A DNA stretch of 64,000 bases from Novipirellula caenicola (GTDB taxonomy: Bacteria; Planctomycetota; Planctomycetia; Pirellulales; Pirellulaceae), in assembly GCF_039545035.1 (NCBI RefSeq), contig NZ_BAABRO010000011.1, forward strand, positions 235,780 to 299,779, given 5' to 3'. Numbering within the stretch: the first letter of the stretch is position 1; every line of letters begins with the position of its first letter. The translations under genes were made by a program, and so were the position numbers. The notes beneath the pieces were generated by a model, which saw only the letters and a program-made list of their open reading frames with translations, had not been told where the DNA came from and made no database searches. This document shows positions 8,386 through 16,946 of this stretch, in pieces.

Positions 8386-9519
8386 ATGTCTGCTGTGGAT
8401 AAACCAATCAGCGAGCAAGTGGCAAAGCAAGCCGCCGAGGCTCGCGATCAGCTGAACGAGCACACGCTGAAAACCGTTCATTGGCACTTTAGCGACGACA
8501 CCGGCAGCCCCTTCTGGCTCGAGAAGAAACGTGAGTTGAATTTCGATCCGCTCAAGGATGTGAAGTCGTTTGACGACTTGAAAAAGTTCCCGCTCTTTGA
8601 AGACGAGTGGTTGCGGGGCGGCCCAATTCGACGCTGGGTTCCCAAGGGGCATGCAGGGAAACCGGTTTACGTGTTTGAAACCGGAGGCACCACGGGGATT
8701 CCCAAGAGCCGTATGGTGATCGAGGACCACTGGAAAGATTACGAGTTGTTCAGCAACACGCTGCCCGAGAAGTACTTTCCCAAGGGAGCGAATTGGTTGA
8801 TGTTGGGGCCAAGCGGACCACGTCGCTTGCGTTTGGCAGTGGAGCATCTCGCACAGCACCGCGATGGCATTTGTTTCTGCATCGACTTGGACCCTCGCTG
8901 GGTTGTCAAGTTGATCAAAAAGGGATGGATGGAACATCTCGAAGAATACAAGAAGCACTGTATCGATCAGGCGATCACCATTTTGACCGCTGGCCACGAT
9001 GTGAAGTGCATGTTCGGAACGCCAAAGTTGATCGAGTCGCTTGGGGAGGCACTCGAAGAGCGAGGGACGAGTCTGCAGGAAGTGGGCATCACCGGGATTT
9101 TTTCAGGTGGTACCGAATTCACGCCACAGTGGACACGCTTTTGTGTCGAAGAGTTGCTGGGCGGTCCACCGGAGGAAAGCGGCGTCTACATGACTCCCAC
9201 CTACGGCAATACGTTGATGGGATTGGCATGTAGTAAACCGATCACAGCAGCCGACGGTTACAAGATCTCTTACTACGCCCCCCAGCCTCGTGCGGCGACC
9301 GAAGTGGTTCGTTTTGATGATTACAACCAAGTGGTCGGGTTCGGCGAAACCGGTCGTGTCAAGCTTTACACGTTGACCGATGAGTTCTTTGTGCCCGGGT
9401 TTATGGAGCGTGACGAAGGCGAGCGTGAAGCCCCATTCGAGACGTACCCATGGGATGGTGTCAGCGGAGTGCGTCCGTTCCACGAACTCGCCAGCGCCAC
9501 CACCGTGGGCGTTTACTAG
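8386..9519 (+). CDS. LuxE/PaaK-like adenylate-forming enzyme
   Basis: 377 residues from ATG 8386. The phosphate-binding loop ETGGTTGIPKSR (98-109) matches the acyl-adenylate superfamily. The overall length and an N-terminal half lacking the usual lid extension resemble LuxE acyl-protein synthetase and the coenzyme F390 synthetase/PaaK group more than full acyl-CoA ligases. Later motifs include GIFSGGTEFTPQW, PTYGNTLMG (where the Y-G-x-T/E adenine motif sits) and FGETGRVKLYTLT. It would activate a carboxylic acid as acyl-AMP and pass it to a thiol. The next gene is an aldehyde-dehydrogenase-type enzyme, so the pair could reduce an acid to an aldehyde, as LuxE and LuxC do. The substrate is unknown. 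Confidence 0.75.
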   Translation: MSAVDKPISEQVAKQAAEARDQLNEHTLKTVHWHFSDDTGSPFWLEKKRELNFDPLKDVKSFDDLKKFPLFEDEWLRGGPIRRWVPKGHAGKPVYVFETGGTTGIPKSRMVIEDHWKDYELFSNTLPEKYFPKGANWLMLGPSGPRRLRLAVEHLAQHRDGICFCIDLDPRWVVKLIKKGWMEHLEEYKKHCIDQAITILTAGHDVKCMFGTPKLIESLGEALEERGTSLQEVGITGIFSGGTEFTPQWTRFCVEELLGGPPEESGVYMTPTYGNTLMGLACSKPITAADGYKISYYAPQPRAATEVVRFDDYNQVVGFGETGRVKLYTLTDEFFVPGFMERDEGEREAPFETYPWDGVSGVRPFHELASATTVGVY

Positions 9520-9577
9520 AACCGCAGTCAGCCTAAAACCGCACTCTGGCGGATGGCGATACTGTAGTGGCATTTAT

Positions 9578-9597
9578 CCGAGGTCTACGGACCTCGG
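9578..9597 (+). other. Stable UNCG-type hairpin between the two acid-reduction genes
   Basis: CCGAGGTC (9578-9585), loop TACG, GACCTCGG (9590-9597): a perfect 8-bp stem with a C(UACG)G tetraloop. There is no T-run, so it is more likely an mRNA stability or processing element, or a weak attenuator between co-directional genes, than a full terminator. Confidence 0.45.
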
Positions 9598-9659
9598 GGG
9601 AATGTTTGGCTGAAACAAAACGACCCGAGAACCATCGAAACACAAAGAAGCACAAGTTC

Positions 9660-11078
9660 ATGATCACGCTTAGTCCACTGCGTTGGGGAAAACCCTACGA
9701 GTCGCTCGATTTCAAAGACGTTGTCCACTTCGATACCGGGGCGCCAATTGCTCGCGTTGGTACCGTTGGCGGCGGTATCGTCGGTCGCGATATGCGAAAA
9801 TCTCATTTGGCACGCGAAGCACTGCTGCAGTTTTCAACCGACGATTTGATCGAGCGTTGCAAAAAAGCAGCAGAGCTGTTTGAGAAGGGGGACCTGAGTG
9901 TCGGCGACTCAACGCAAACCGTCGACGACTTTGTGCATCAGCAATCGGCAAGTACGGGATTGCCCGAGCACATGTGCCGATCGAACATGGCTAAAAACAG
10001 TTTTGTGCTCGCCAACATGGGTGAGATTCTCGATTGTTTGACTCGCGGGCTTGATCTGTCCATCCTTTCGCGTGGTTACGGCGAAGAGGGACGTGGCGTG
10101 ATCGTCAGCTATCAGGTGCAGACTCCGGTACTAGGTGCCGTGTTGCCCAACAATTCACCTGGCGTGCATACGTTGTGGTTGCCTGCGGTGCCGTTGCAAA
10201 TTGGTTTGGCGCTTAAACCAGGTTCGCAAGAGCCATGGACGCCGTACCGAATGATCTCGGCGTTTATCGCAGCGGGAATCCCGGCCGAAGCATTTTCGCT
10301 GTACCCGGGCGATCATGATGTTGGCGGTGCGATCATGACCAAAACGTCGCGAAGCATGATTTTCGGCAGCGCCCAAACGTTGGCTCAGCATGCCGGAAAT
10401 CCTCGAGTGCAAGCGCATGGCCCCGGTTTCTCAAAAATCTTGCTTGGCGACGATGTCGTGGATGATTGGGAAGATTACTTGGACCTAATGGTCGAAAGCG
10501 TGCTGAGCAATTCGGGACGCAGCTGTATCAATTGCTCGGGGATTTGGGCGAGCCGCCATACTCGCGAAATCGGCGAAGCGATTGCCAAGCGAATCGGTCC
10601 CGTCGATGTGCTGCCGCCAGCCGACGATAACGCACAGCTTGCTGCCTTCACCGTGCCAGCGATGGCGACAGGCACCTACGCGATGGTCCAACAAGACCTC
10701 GCCGAATCAGGCGTCACCGATTTGACCGCCGAATATGGCGAAAAGTTGATCGAACGAGATCATTGTGCTTACCTGCGTCCGATGGTCGTACTTGCCGATT
10801 CACCCGATCGCCAAGTCGCATCAAAAGAGTACATGTTCCCCTTCGTTTCGGTGGTGCAGTGCCCGCAATCGGAGATGCTCAATCGGATCGGTCCCACCTT
10901 GATCGGTACCGTGATCACGCGTGATGGCGACCTGATCAAAGCGGCTGGCAATAGTACCGACATCGACCGACTCAACATCGGGCCGATTCCGACGAATCGA
11001 TTGAATTGGTTGCAGCCTCACGAAGGAAATCTGATCGATTTTCTGTTCCGATCGCGAGCCTACCAAATTGCCGAGTAG
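9660..11078 (+). CDS. Aldehyde dehydrogenase superfamily enzyme, LuxC/acylating type suspected
   Basis: 472 residues from ATG 9660. Superfamily landmarks are: PNNSPG (163-168, the catalytic-Asn motif), LALKPGS (184-189, cofactor Lys), MIFGSAQT (233-240), the nucleophile region SNSGRSCINCSG (Cys289, or Cys292), and SKEYMFPFVSVV, equivalent to the EExFGPV motif. The general-base Glu motif (ELGG) is replaced by HGPGFSK. Loss of that Glu is typical of CoA-acylating aldehyde dehydrogenases and LuxC-type reductases. Together with the upstream adenylating enzyme (140 bases apart), it may reduce an acyl thioester to an aldehyde. A hydrolytic role with another base is not excluded. Confidence 0.75.
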   Translation: MITLSPLRWGKPYESLDFKDVVHFDTGAPIARVGTVGGGIVGRDMRKSHLAREALLQFSTDDLIERCKKAAELFEKGDLSVGDSTQTVDDFVHQQSASTGLPEHMCRSNMAKNSFVLANMGEILDCLTRGLDLSILSRGYGEEGRGVIVSYQVQTPVLGAVLPNNSPGVHTLWLPAVPLQIGLALKPGSQEPWTPYRMISAFIAAGIPAEAFSLYPGDHDVGGAIMTKTSRSMIFGSAQTLAQHAGNPRVQAHGPGFSKILLGDDVVDDWEDYLDLMVESVLSNSGRSCINCSGIWASRHTREIGEAIAKRIGPVDVLPPADDNAQLAAFTVPAMATGTYAMVQQDLAESGVTDLTAEYGEKLIERDHCAYLRPMVVLADSPDRQVASKEYMFPFVSVVQCPQSEMLNRIGPTLIGTVITRDGDLIKAAGNSTDIDRLNIGPIPTNRLNWLQPHEGNLIDFLFRSRAYQIAE

Positions 11079-11141
11079 CCGCAGAATTCCTACGTTTTTC
11101 GGTCAGGCTGAGCTATAGTCGAGAGATAAGGGTCTCTCATT

Positions 11142-12764
11142 TTGGCAAGCGAAACTGACATCACCGGCACAACCCCTCCGATTGCCAGTGCACCGCCGGT
11201 GCACTGGGTGGCGGAGACGATTTGCGCCGCGCCCCCGATTGAGACCGAGCCGCCGCAGCAGCTGGACGATTCGTTACAGTCGGTAACATCCGCACCCGAA
11301 TCGAAAAAACGTCTGGCCCATGATCCACGAGTCATTCCGGGACTGGTCAGCACGATCTTGCACACGGTGGTGTTGATCCTCTTTGCGCTGTTGACGCTGC
11401 CTGTGGACGTTCGGGAATCGTTCTCGATTCGAGCTCGGCAAGGCGAAGCGACCCCGGTGGTCAAGCTCGAAGCGTTGCCAAAGCAAGACGATCAACGGAC
11501 GACCGAAGCGTCACTGGCCGAGCGTCCGACCTCGGTCGCAATCGCGTGGGCTGAACCGAGTGAGATCGCATCGCCGGTGAGCCACGAGCCTCGTTCGGCG
11601 CCGCTGCCGGATGAATCGCTCAAGCAATTAAGTACCGCCGACGCTCCTAGCGCTCGCGTCTTGTTGAGCCGAATCCCCAGCGGTGGCGGCTTGTCGGGAC
11701 GCACTCCCGAAGGACGCAAACAATTGGGGGAACGTTTTGGCGCGACTGCCGAAAGTGAACAAGCGGTCGAAAACGCGCTGCAGTGGCTTGCCAACCATCA
11801 ACGTCCTAACGGATCTTGGTCATTCAACCTTGAACTGGATCCTTGCAACGGACGCTGCCGTCACAGCAAGAAAAACTCGGATACCGCGACACCGTCGACC
11901 GGAGCGACGGGGCTAGCGCTGCTCGCGTTTCTAGGCGCCGGCTACACGCACCAAGGCGGTAAGTATGAAGATGTGGTTCGCGACGGATTGTATTATTTGC
12001 GATCGGCCGCTGCCGACGCTGACGCTGGCGTTGATTGGCAACAAGGCAGCATGTATGGCCAAGGGATCGCGTTGATGGCGGTCGCCGAGGCACTTTACAT
12101 GTCGCGAAATCCTGCCAACGAGCAAGGCGATTCGGATCTCCGCGAACTGGTGACGCAAGCGATGACGTTCACGACGTATGCTCAGCATGCCAATGGTTCC
12201 TGGGGTTACCTGCCGGGCAAACCAGGTGATACCACGCTTACCGGATGGCAGGTTTTGTCGCTATTAGCGACACGACGAAACAAGATTCCACTGCATTACC
12301 ACACGCTGCCGCATGCCCGCGACTATGTATTGTCGACGTCGGTCGATGCCCATTACGCTTTTGCGTACAAACCGGGGATGAAACCCGATACCACCAACAC
12401 GGCGATCGGTTTGACGTTGTTGATGTACTTGGGAAAAACGCCTAGCGAAACCCCGATGCAACAGGCGTTGACAGCGATGGCGTCGCGGGGGCCGAAGTTG
12501 ACCAACGTCTATCATGATTATTACGGAACGTTGGCGCTGCATCATTCGCGACATCCCGGTTGGGACCGCTGGAACGCTCGTGTTCGCGACCATTTGGTGC
12601 GAACCCAATCCACTGCGGGGCACGAGGCGGGCAGTTGGCACTTCCCCGATGAATTCGGCGATGTCGGCGGCCGACTTTATACCACGGCGATGTCGGCGAT
12701 GATTCTCGAGATCTACTATCGCTATCTGCCGCTGTACGACGAGATCGAAGCGTTTCCGTTGTAA
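11142..12764 (+). CDS. Membrane-anchored prenyltransferase/squalene-cyclase-like toroid protein
   Basis: 540 residues from TTG 11142 (AAGGG upstream). The first 65 residues are Pro/Glu-rich and cytoplasmic, one membrane segment spans about 66-87, and a Ser/Glu/Pro linker follows. From about 205 to the end there are alpha/alpha-barrel repeats with QW-like motifs: NHQRPNGSWSF, QHANGSWGY and AGSWHF. These toroid repeats occur in terpene cyclases and in complement/alpha-2-macroglobulin-type domains. The DxDD/catalytic Asp motif of squalene-hopene cyclases is not evident, so it is unlikely to be a cyclase. Planctomycetes carry many such proteins of unknown role. It sits 63 bases after the ALDH-like gene in the same direction. 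Confidence 0.75.
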   Translation: MASETDITGTTPPIASAPPVHWVAETICAAPPIETEPPQQLDDSLQSVTSAPESKKRLAHDPRVIPGLVSTILHTVVLILFALLTLPVDVRESFSIRARQGEATPVVKLEALPKQDDQRTTEASLAERPTSVAIAWAEPSEIASPVSHEPRSAPLPDESLKQLSTADAPSARVLLSRIPSGGGLSGRTPEGRKQLGERFGATAESEQAVENALQWLANHQRPNGSWSFNLELDPCNGRCRHSKKNSDTATPSTGATGLALLAFLGAGYTHQGGKYEDVVRDGLYYLRSAAADADAGVDWQQGSMYGQGIALMAVAEALYMSRNPANEQGDSDLRELVTQAMTFTTYAQHANGSWGYLPGKPGDTTLTGWQVLSLLATRRNKIPLHYHTLPHARDYVLSTSVDAHYAFAYKPGMKPDTTNTAIGLTLLMYLGKTPSETPMQQALTAMASRGPKLTNVYHDYYGTLALHHSRHPGWDRWNARVRDHLVRTQSTAGHEAGSWHFPDEFGDVGGRLYTTAMSAMILEIYYRYLPLYDEIEAFPL

Positions 12765-13005
12765 CGCCGTTTGACCGGCATGTTTCCGGGTGAACGCTTT
12801 TTCTGTCGTCGTCTCGTTCGTGGACGATGACACCGTGAATTTTCGGACGCCGGACTTTTGGCTTGGTTTTTTTAGGGAAGGGTCTGCTTCGTTCCCCTTG
12901 CTTCCTAGCCATCGCTTATACTGATGGGAAGGAGTTGGGCGGGTTTCATAGTGCCAAGCTCACGCACTCCCATCTCAACTTAATCGGATTGGGACGGACA
13001 CAGCG

Positions 13006-13374
13006 ATGGCGACTTTTAAAAACATTCGAACAAGTGCTTCCGAAGGGGTGCCCGTTGTTTTTCTGACGTCGAGCAAATTTATTGATCGTGAACTCATCCA
13101 ACAAACGCAACAAGAACTGATCGCGTTTATCCAATCCACCAAGCCCGCACGTTTGGTGATCAATTTCAAAGACGTTGAAGCAATCTCATCCGAATTCATT
13201 ACCACCATGCTGCGCTGCAGCGATTATGTGCAAAGCGAAAATGGCGAGTTGCGACTTTGTAACATGACGCCGATGGTGCGAATGGCTTTTCAAGTGACTA
13301 ATCTGGACGGAACCTTGCTGCATATCATGGACTCGACGCCCAAAGCAATCTTGTCGTTTAAGAAAAAAAAGTAA
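13006..13374 (+). CDS. STAS-domain protein, anti-sigma factor antagonist type
   Basis: 122 residues covering one STAS domain: a beta strand VPVVFLTSS, then KPARLVINFKDVEAISSEFITTML, where the phosphorylatable Ser/Thr of SpoIIAA/RsbV proteins lies (Ser-Ser before EFITT here), then GELRLCNMTPMVRMAF and LDGTLLHIMDS. Members bind an anti-sigma kinase when dephosphorylated and release a sigma factor. It is followed at 72 bases by a receiver-ATPase and then by a receiver-SpoIIE phosphatase, which are the natural partners. A short basic Lys tail (FKKKK) ends it. The start is firm: the ATG has conserved-length spacing to the fold. Confidence 0.85.
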   Translation: MATFKNIRTSASEGVPVVFLTSSKFIDRELIQQTQQELIAFIQSTKPARLVINFKDVEAISSEFITTMLRCSDYVQSENGELRLCNMTPMVRMAFQVTNLDGTLLHIMDSTPKAILSFKKKK

Positions 13375-13446
13375 TCGAAATGGCATCGCAGCGGTGACCT
13401 CGATCCGCGGCAAACTTGATGATTACCCTTCCCTGTAGGACCGTTC

Positions 13447-14382
13447 ATGGCTGACCAGCACCGAATTCTTGTCGTCGACGATAGCGCGACACAGTTGATT
13501 CAAATTCGCATGCTTTTAGAAACGTCAGGTTACGAGGTCAGTGTCGCAACCGACGGAGTGCAGGCGCTTGCGAAGGTCAAAGAGCAAATGCCCGATCTCG
13601 TCGTCACCGACTTGCAAATGCCCAACATGGACGGTTTGGAACTCGTCCGCGAGATCACGACACAGCAGTTGCCGGTGCCGGTGATTTTGACCACTGCCGC
13701 CGGTAGCGAACTGATCGCGGCCCAAGCGCTGCACGCCGGTGCTGCAAGCTATGTTCCCAAAAGCGCGCTGGCGACCATCTTGCTGCCGACCGTGCGGCGG
13801 ACACTCGAATTACAGAAAGCAGCTCAAACCAACCAATTATTGGCGAGTTGTCTCGATCGCACCGAGATGTCCTGGGCGCTGACCAATGACCAATCGCTGG
13901 TCCCTGATTTGATCGGCCGTGTCGAATCGATTCTGAACGAGTTGGCCGACTACGATCCTGGCCAACACATGCAGATTGCGATGGCGCTTGACGAAGCGAT
14001 TGTCAACGCCATGATCCACGGGAATCTTGAAATCGACTCGGAACTGCGGCGGATGGAGGATGGGCAACCCTATCTGGACATGATCGACGCACGCATGAAC
14101 GAATCACCGTATGGCGATCGCCGCGTCTATTTCCGCTTGGTCGCCGATCGCGAAGGGGTGATGTTTACGATTCGCGATGAGGGACCTGGGTTCTGTTTGG
14201 ACGATGTTCCCGATCCGACCGACCCCAGCAATCTTGACAAAGAAGGCGGACGTGGGCTGCTGTTGATCAACACATTCATGGATGAAGTGAAGCACAATGA
14301 AAAAGGGAACGAGATCACGATGATCAAACGTTGCGTCTCGGATGTGCAGGAATCGCCTGTTGCCGAGGAGTCGTCGGTGTGA
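13447..14382 (+). CDS. Response regulator fused to an RsbW/SpoIIAB-like ATPase
   Basis: 311 residues. The receiver domain (about 5-120) has an acidic pocket (VVDDS), phospho-acceptor Asp55 in VVTDLQMP, the T-loop LTTAAG and Lys105. The C-terminal half (about 150-300) is a GHKL ATPase of the anti-sigma kinase type: N-box LDEAIVNAMIHGN (181-193), G1 box RDEGPGF (243-249) and G2 GGRGLLLI (267-274). No His-phosphorylation domain is present, so it is a serine-kinase-type module under receiver control. It presumably phosphorylates the STAS protein upstream. Its stop overlaps the next start (GTGA), showing translational coupling to the phosphatase gene. Confidence 0.88.
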   Translation: MADQHRILVVDDSATQLIQIRMLLETSGYEVSVATDGVQALAKVKEQMPDLVVTDLQMPNMDGLELVREITTQQLPVPVILTTAAGSELIAAQALHAGAASYVPKSALATILLPTVRRTLELQKAAQTNQLLASCLDRTEMSWALTNDQSLVPDLIGRVESILNELADYDPGQHMQIAMALDEAIVNAMIHGNLEIDSELRRMEDGQPYLDMIDARMNESPYGDRRVYFRLVADREGVMFTIRDEGPGFCLDDVPDPTDPSNLDKEGGRGLLLINTFMDEVKHNEKGNEITMIKRCVSDVQESPVAEESSV

Positions 14383-15536
14383 AGGATACCCCATCCCGAT
14401 TTATCTTGATGGTGGAAGACAGTCTCGACGATATCGAAGCGGTCCGCCGCTGGTTAGCAAAGAGTGAATCGGCCTACGAGCTAGAAGTGACTGAGACACT
14501 CGGCGCCGCAGTCCAGGTGCTAGCGGGACGATTACCCGATTTGATCCTGCTCGATTTAAATCTGCCCGATTCGCATGGGCTGGAAAGTTTGAATCAAATT
14601 CAAGCGGTGGCCAACGATGTGCCTATCGTCGTTTTCAGTGGGCACGCCGATCGTTCGATGGCAATTCTTGCCGTTCGCAGCGGGGCCGAAGACTATGTGC
14701 TGAAGGACGAAGTCGCCAGCCCCGAGCATTTGACGCGGCCGATCGATTTGGCGATCGAACGTTGTCGACGACGGTTGGCCGAAAAGTCACTGCTCGGTTT
14801 TCATAACCAGTTGGCGCTGGCCCATCGTATCCAGCAAATGTTGCTGCCCGATCCATCGGATTGCTTCGCCGGCGTTCAGTGGTGTGGCCGTTGCGAACCG
14901 GCCGAACAGGCCGGAGGTGATTTTTATGATTTGATGGAGTTGCCCGATGGACGTTTGGCCTTTGTGATCGCGGACGTCAGTGGACATGGCCTAGTGCCGG
15001 CCATGGTGATGATGGAAACGCGAGCGATCCTTCGCGCGATGGCGATGATGTGCGACGATCCAGGAACGATTCTTAGTAGCGCAAATAAAATCCTTTGCCG
15101 CGATGTGCAGTTGCGTTATTTCGTGACCATGTTTCTCGGCTTTCTCTGCCCTGAACGAAAAACGATTCGCTATGCCAGTGCGGGACACCCGGCCTACGTG
15201 ATTAGCCCTGATGCATCGGTTTGTGCCTTGGCGTCCAAGGAACCGCCATTGGGGATCGTTGACACGATGGACTACGTCACTCACGAGGTCGCCAGCGGGT
15301 TTCCCGAATCGACCTTGTTGATGTTCACCGACGGAATTCTTGACTCGGTTTCTCCCGACACGGCCTATCAATCGTTTGATCATGTCGTTGAAAAAGCGGT
15401 TCGCTGTAACCAGGGAACGCTCCGCGACGTGATTGATTCGCTGTTTGAAAACATCCAGCATATCGGCGCCGATCGCGATGATTGCACCGCGTTGCTGCTG
15501 AGGGCGGCGGTCGACCCAAACGCCCCGCTTTCCTGA
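14379..15536 (+). CDS. Response regulator fused to a SpoIIE/PP2C-type serine phosphatase
   Basis: 385 residues from GTG 14379, which overlaps the previous TGA. GAGGAG upstream is a good ribosome site. The receiver domain (1-125) has phospho-acceptor Asp59 in LLDLNLP and a Lys in YVLKDE. A short helical linker (FHNQLALAHRIQQMLLP, about 141-157) leads to a PP2C/SpoIIE domain with metal-binding Asp in AGGDFYD (178-184), DVSGHG (199-204), the SAGHPA motif, MFTDGILDS and DRDDCTALLL. It should dephosphorylate a STAS antagonist such as the one at 13006 when the receiver is phosphorylated. With the preceding two genes it forms a partner-switch module. No sigma factor is in the window. Confidence 0.9.
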   Translation: MKDTPSRFILMVEDSLDDIEAVRRWLAKSESAYELEVTETLGAAVQVLAGRLPDLILLDLNLPDSHGLESLNQIQAVANDVPIVVFSGHADRSMAILAVRSGAEDYVLKDEVASPEHLTRPIDLAIERCRRRLAEKSLLGFHNQLALAHRIQQMLLPDPSDCFAGVQWCGRCEPAEQAGGDFYDLMELPDGRLAFVIADVSGHGLVPAMVMMETRAILRAMAMMCDDPGTILSSANKILCRDVQLRYFVTMFLGFLCPERKTIRYASAGHPAYVISPDASVCALASKEPPLGIVDTMDYVTHEVASGFPESTLLMFTDGILDSVSPDTAYQSFDHVVEKAVRCNQGTLRDVIDSLFENIQHIGADRDDCTALLLRAAVDPNAPLS

Positions 15537-15791
15537 TGCCCAGCGGCTGGGACGTTCAAGCGTCGTTGCCCGTCGTTCATGGGGTAGGACGCCGCTTCGC
15601 TTGCGTCCTCTCTTGACGCCGGACGTGTCGGCGTAATCGCTACGACCGTCAAACCTTGTCATCGCCGATCACCATTTCGTCGTCGCTCTGTGGGCAACTC
15701 GACCTCGTTCGCCGTTGCAACCCATGATTGAACCGACAGCAGCATTGATGTTATCGCTGTTGTCCTTCATCCCGGAAATTGTTGCGCCCGA
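15537..15791. other. Intergenic region with a small hairpin
   Basis: No gene is seen. AGGACGC (15586-15592) pairs with GCGTCCT (15603-15609) across a 10-base loop; without a T-run it is at best a weak terminator of the signalling module. Confidence 0.35.
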
Positions 15792-16886
15792 ATGTCTGAG
15801 TCGACTCAATCCATTCTGAAACCCCATCAACGTATCGTCGAACTCGATGCGCTTCGCGCGTTGGCGGCGATCAATTTGCTGCTGTTTCACCTGTCGTACG
15901 TGTACGCGGTCAAATACGGTTTTGTTTCACCACTTGGATGGAGCTGGCCGTTTGGCAAGTACGGCGTCGAGATGTTCTTTATCCTCAGCGGATTTGTGAA
16001 CAGCATGTCGCTGCTGCGGCGGGGGAAACCGGTCGATTTCGTTGCCGCTCGGATGATTCGCATCGTCCCGTTCTTTTTAATCGTGATCGTTGCAAACCTT
16101 TGGATCACGCGGCAGATGCCGTTGTCGGGCGAACCGCTCGGCGCGGAACAGTTCTTTGCGAATTTGACGCTGCTTCCTCGCGTGCTCGGCTATGAATGTG
16201 TCGATCCCGTGATGTGGACACTGCAAGTCGAGATGATGTTCTATATCACGTTGGTGGTGCTGTTTAAGATCGGCGCGTTGCGGCGATATTTCATCGGCTG
16301 GGGAACGTTGTGTGCACTGTCGCTGATCGCGTGTCCGATGTTGGATGCCTACGCGGATCAATATGCAGACGCACGTTGGTTCTCGCTGCTCTCGAGTCTG
16401 CGATTGTTGATGTTGCTCGATTTCGTGCCGCTCTTTGCAATCGGTTTTCTACTTTACATGATCAAAACCGGAACAGGAAAACGTTGGCAGAATATGCTGG
16501 GTATCTTGCTTGCGTGCGGTGTTTTCCACAGCATCGACCACGGCAAACATAACCCCGTTGCTACCGTGTTGATCGTCACGCTGGTGACCTTGTGTGCTTA
16601 CGGCAAAATGCCGCTGCTGCGGCTTCGACCGCTGGTCTATATCAGTACGATCTCCTACGCACTCTATCTGTGTCACAACAACCTGGGCTGCATCCTGATG
16701 TATCGACTGAACCATTCGGGGATTCCGTCGAACATCAGTTTTCTGATGGCAGTGGCGTTTTCCTTTTCGTTGGCCATCATCGTAACTCATCGAATCGAGC
16801 AGCCGATCACCAACGCCCTTCGCAAACTGTGGACGCGTCACCGCACCAAACCTGAACCAGAATCGGTTCCTGCGGCGGTTAGTTAG
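15792..16886 (+). CDS. Acyltransferase 3 family membrane protein (OafA/YrhL type)
   Basis: 364 residues with about ten hydrophobic segments. The N-terminus ELDALRALAAINLLLFH has the family's R-x-x-A-x-x-x-x-x-x-x-H pattern, with the active-site His at its end. It is followed by YGVEMFFILSGFVNSMS, the FF-x-L-SG-F motif, and then RMIRIVPFFLIV. Family members O-acetylate sugars of envelope polysaccharides, moving the acyl group across the inner membrane. No extracytoplasmic SGNH hydrolase domain is fused. It is a single gene, convergent with the SHD1 gene after about 60 bases. The substrate is not predictable. Confidence 0.88.
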   Translation: MSESTQSILKPHQRIVELDALRALAAINLLLFHLSYVYAVKYGFVSPLGWSWPFGKYGVEMFFILSGFVNSMSLLRRGKPVDFVAARMIRIVPFFLIVIVANLWITRQMPLSGEPLGAEQFFANLTLLPRVLGYECVDPVMWTLQVEMMFYITLVVLFKIGALRRYFIGWGTLCALSLIACPMLDAYADQYADARWFSLLSSLRLLMLLDFVPLFAIGFLLYMIKTGTGKRWQNMLGILLACGVFHSIDHGKHNPVATVLIVTLVTLCAYGKMPLLRLRPLVYISTISYALYLCHNNLGCILMYRLNHSGIPSNISFLMAVAFSFSLAIIVTHRIEQPITNALRKLWTRHRTKPEPESVPAAVS

Positions 16887-16946
16887 ACGCCAAAGCACGA
16901 CGCGAAATGGAAGGCGGCCTTCGCTTGCCGCTACGATCGCGATGGA

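Noticed and set aside
8386..9519. Full-length acyl-CoA ligase or NRPS adenylation domain
   Set aside because: Too short, and the motif set is closer to LuxE/PaaK-type; no carrier protein is nearby.
11142..12764. Squalene-hopene cyclase
   Set aside because: QW-like repeats are present but the catalytic Asp motif is not seen and the N-terminus is a membrane anchor.
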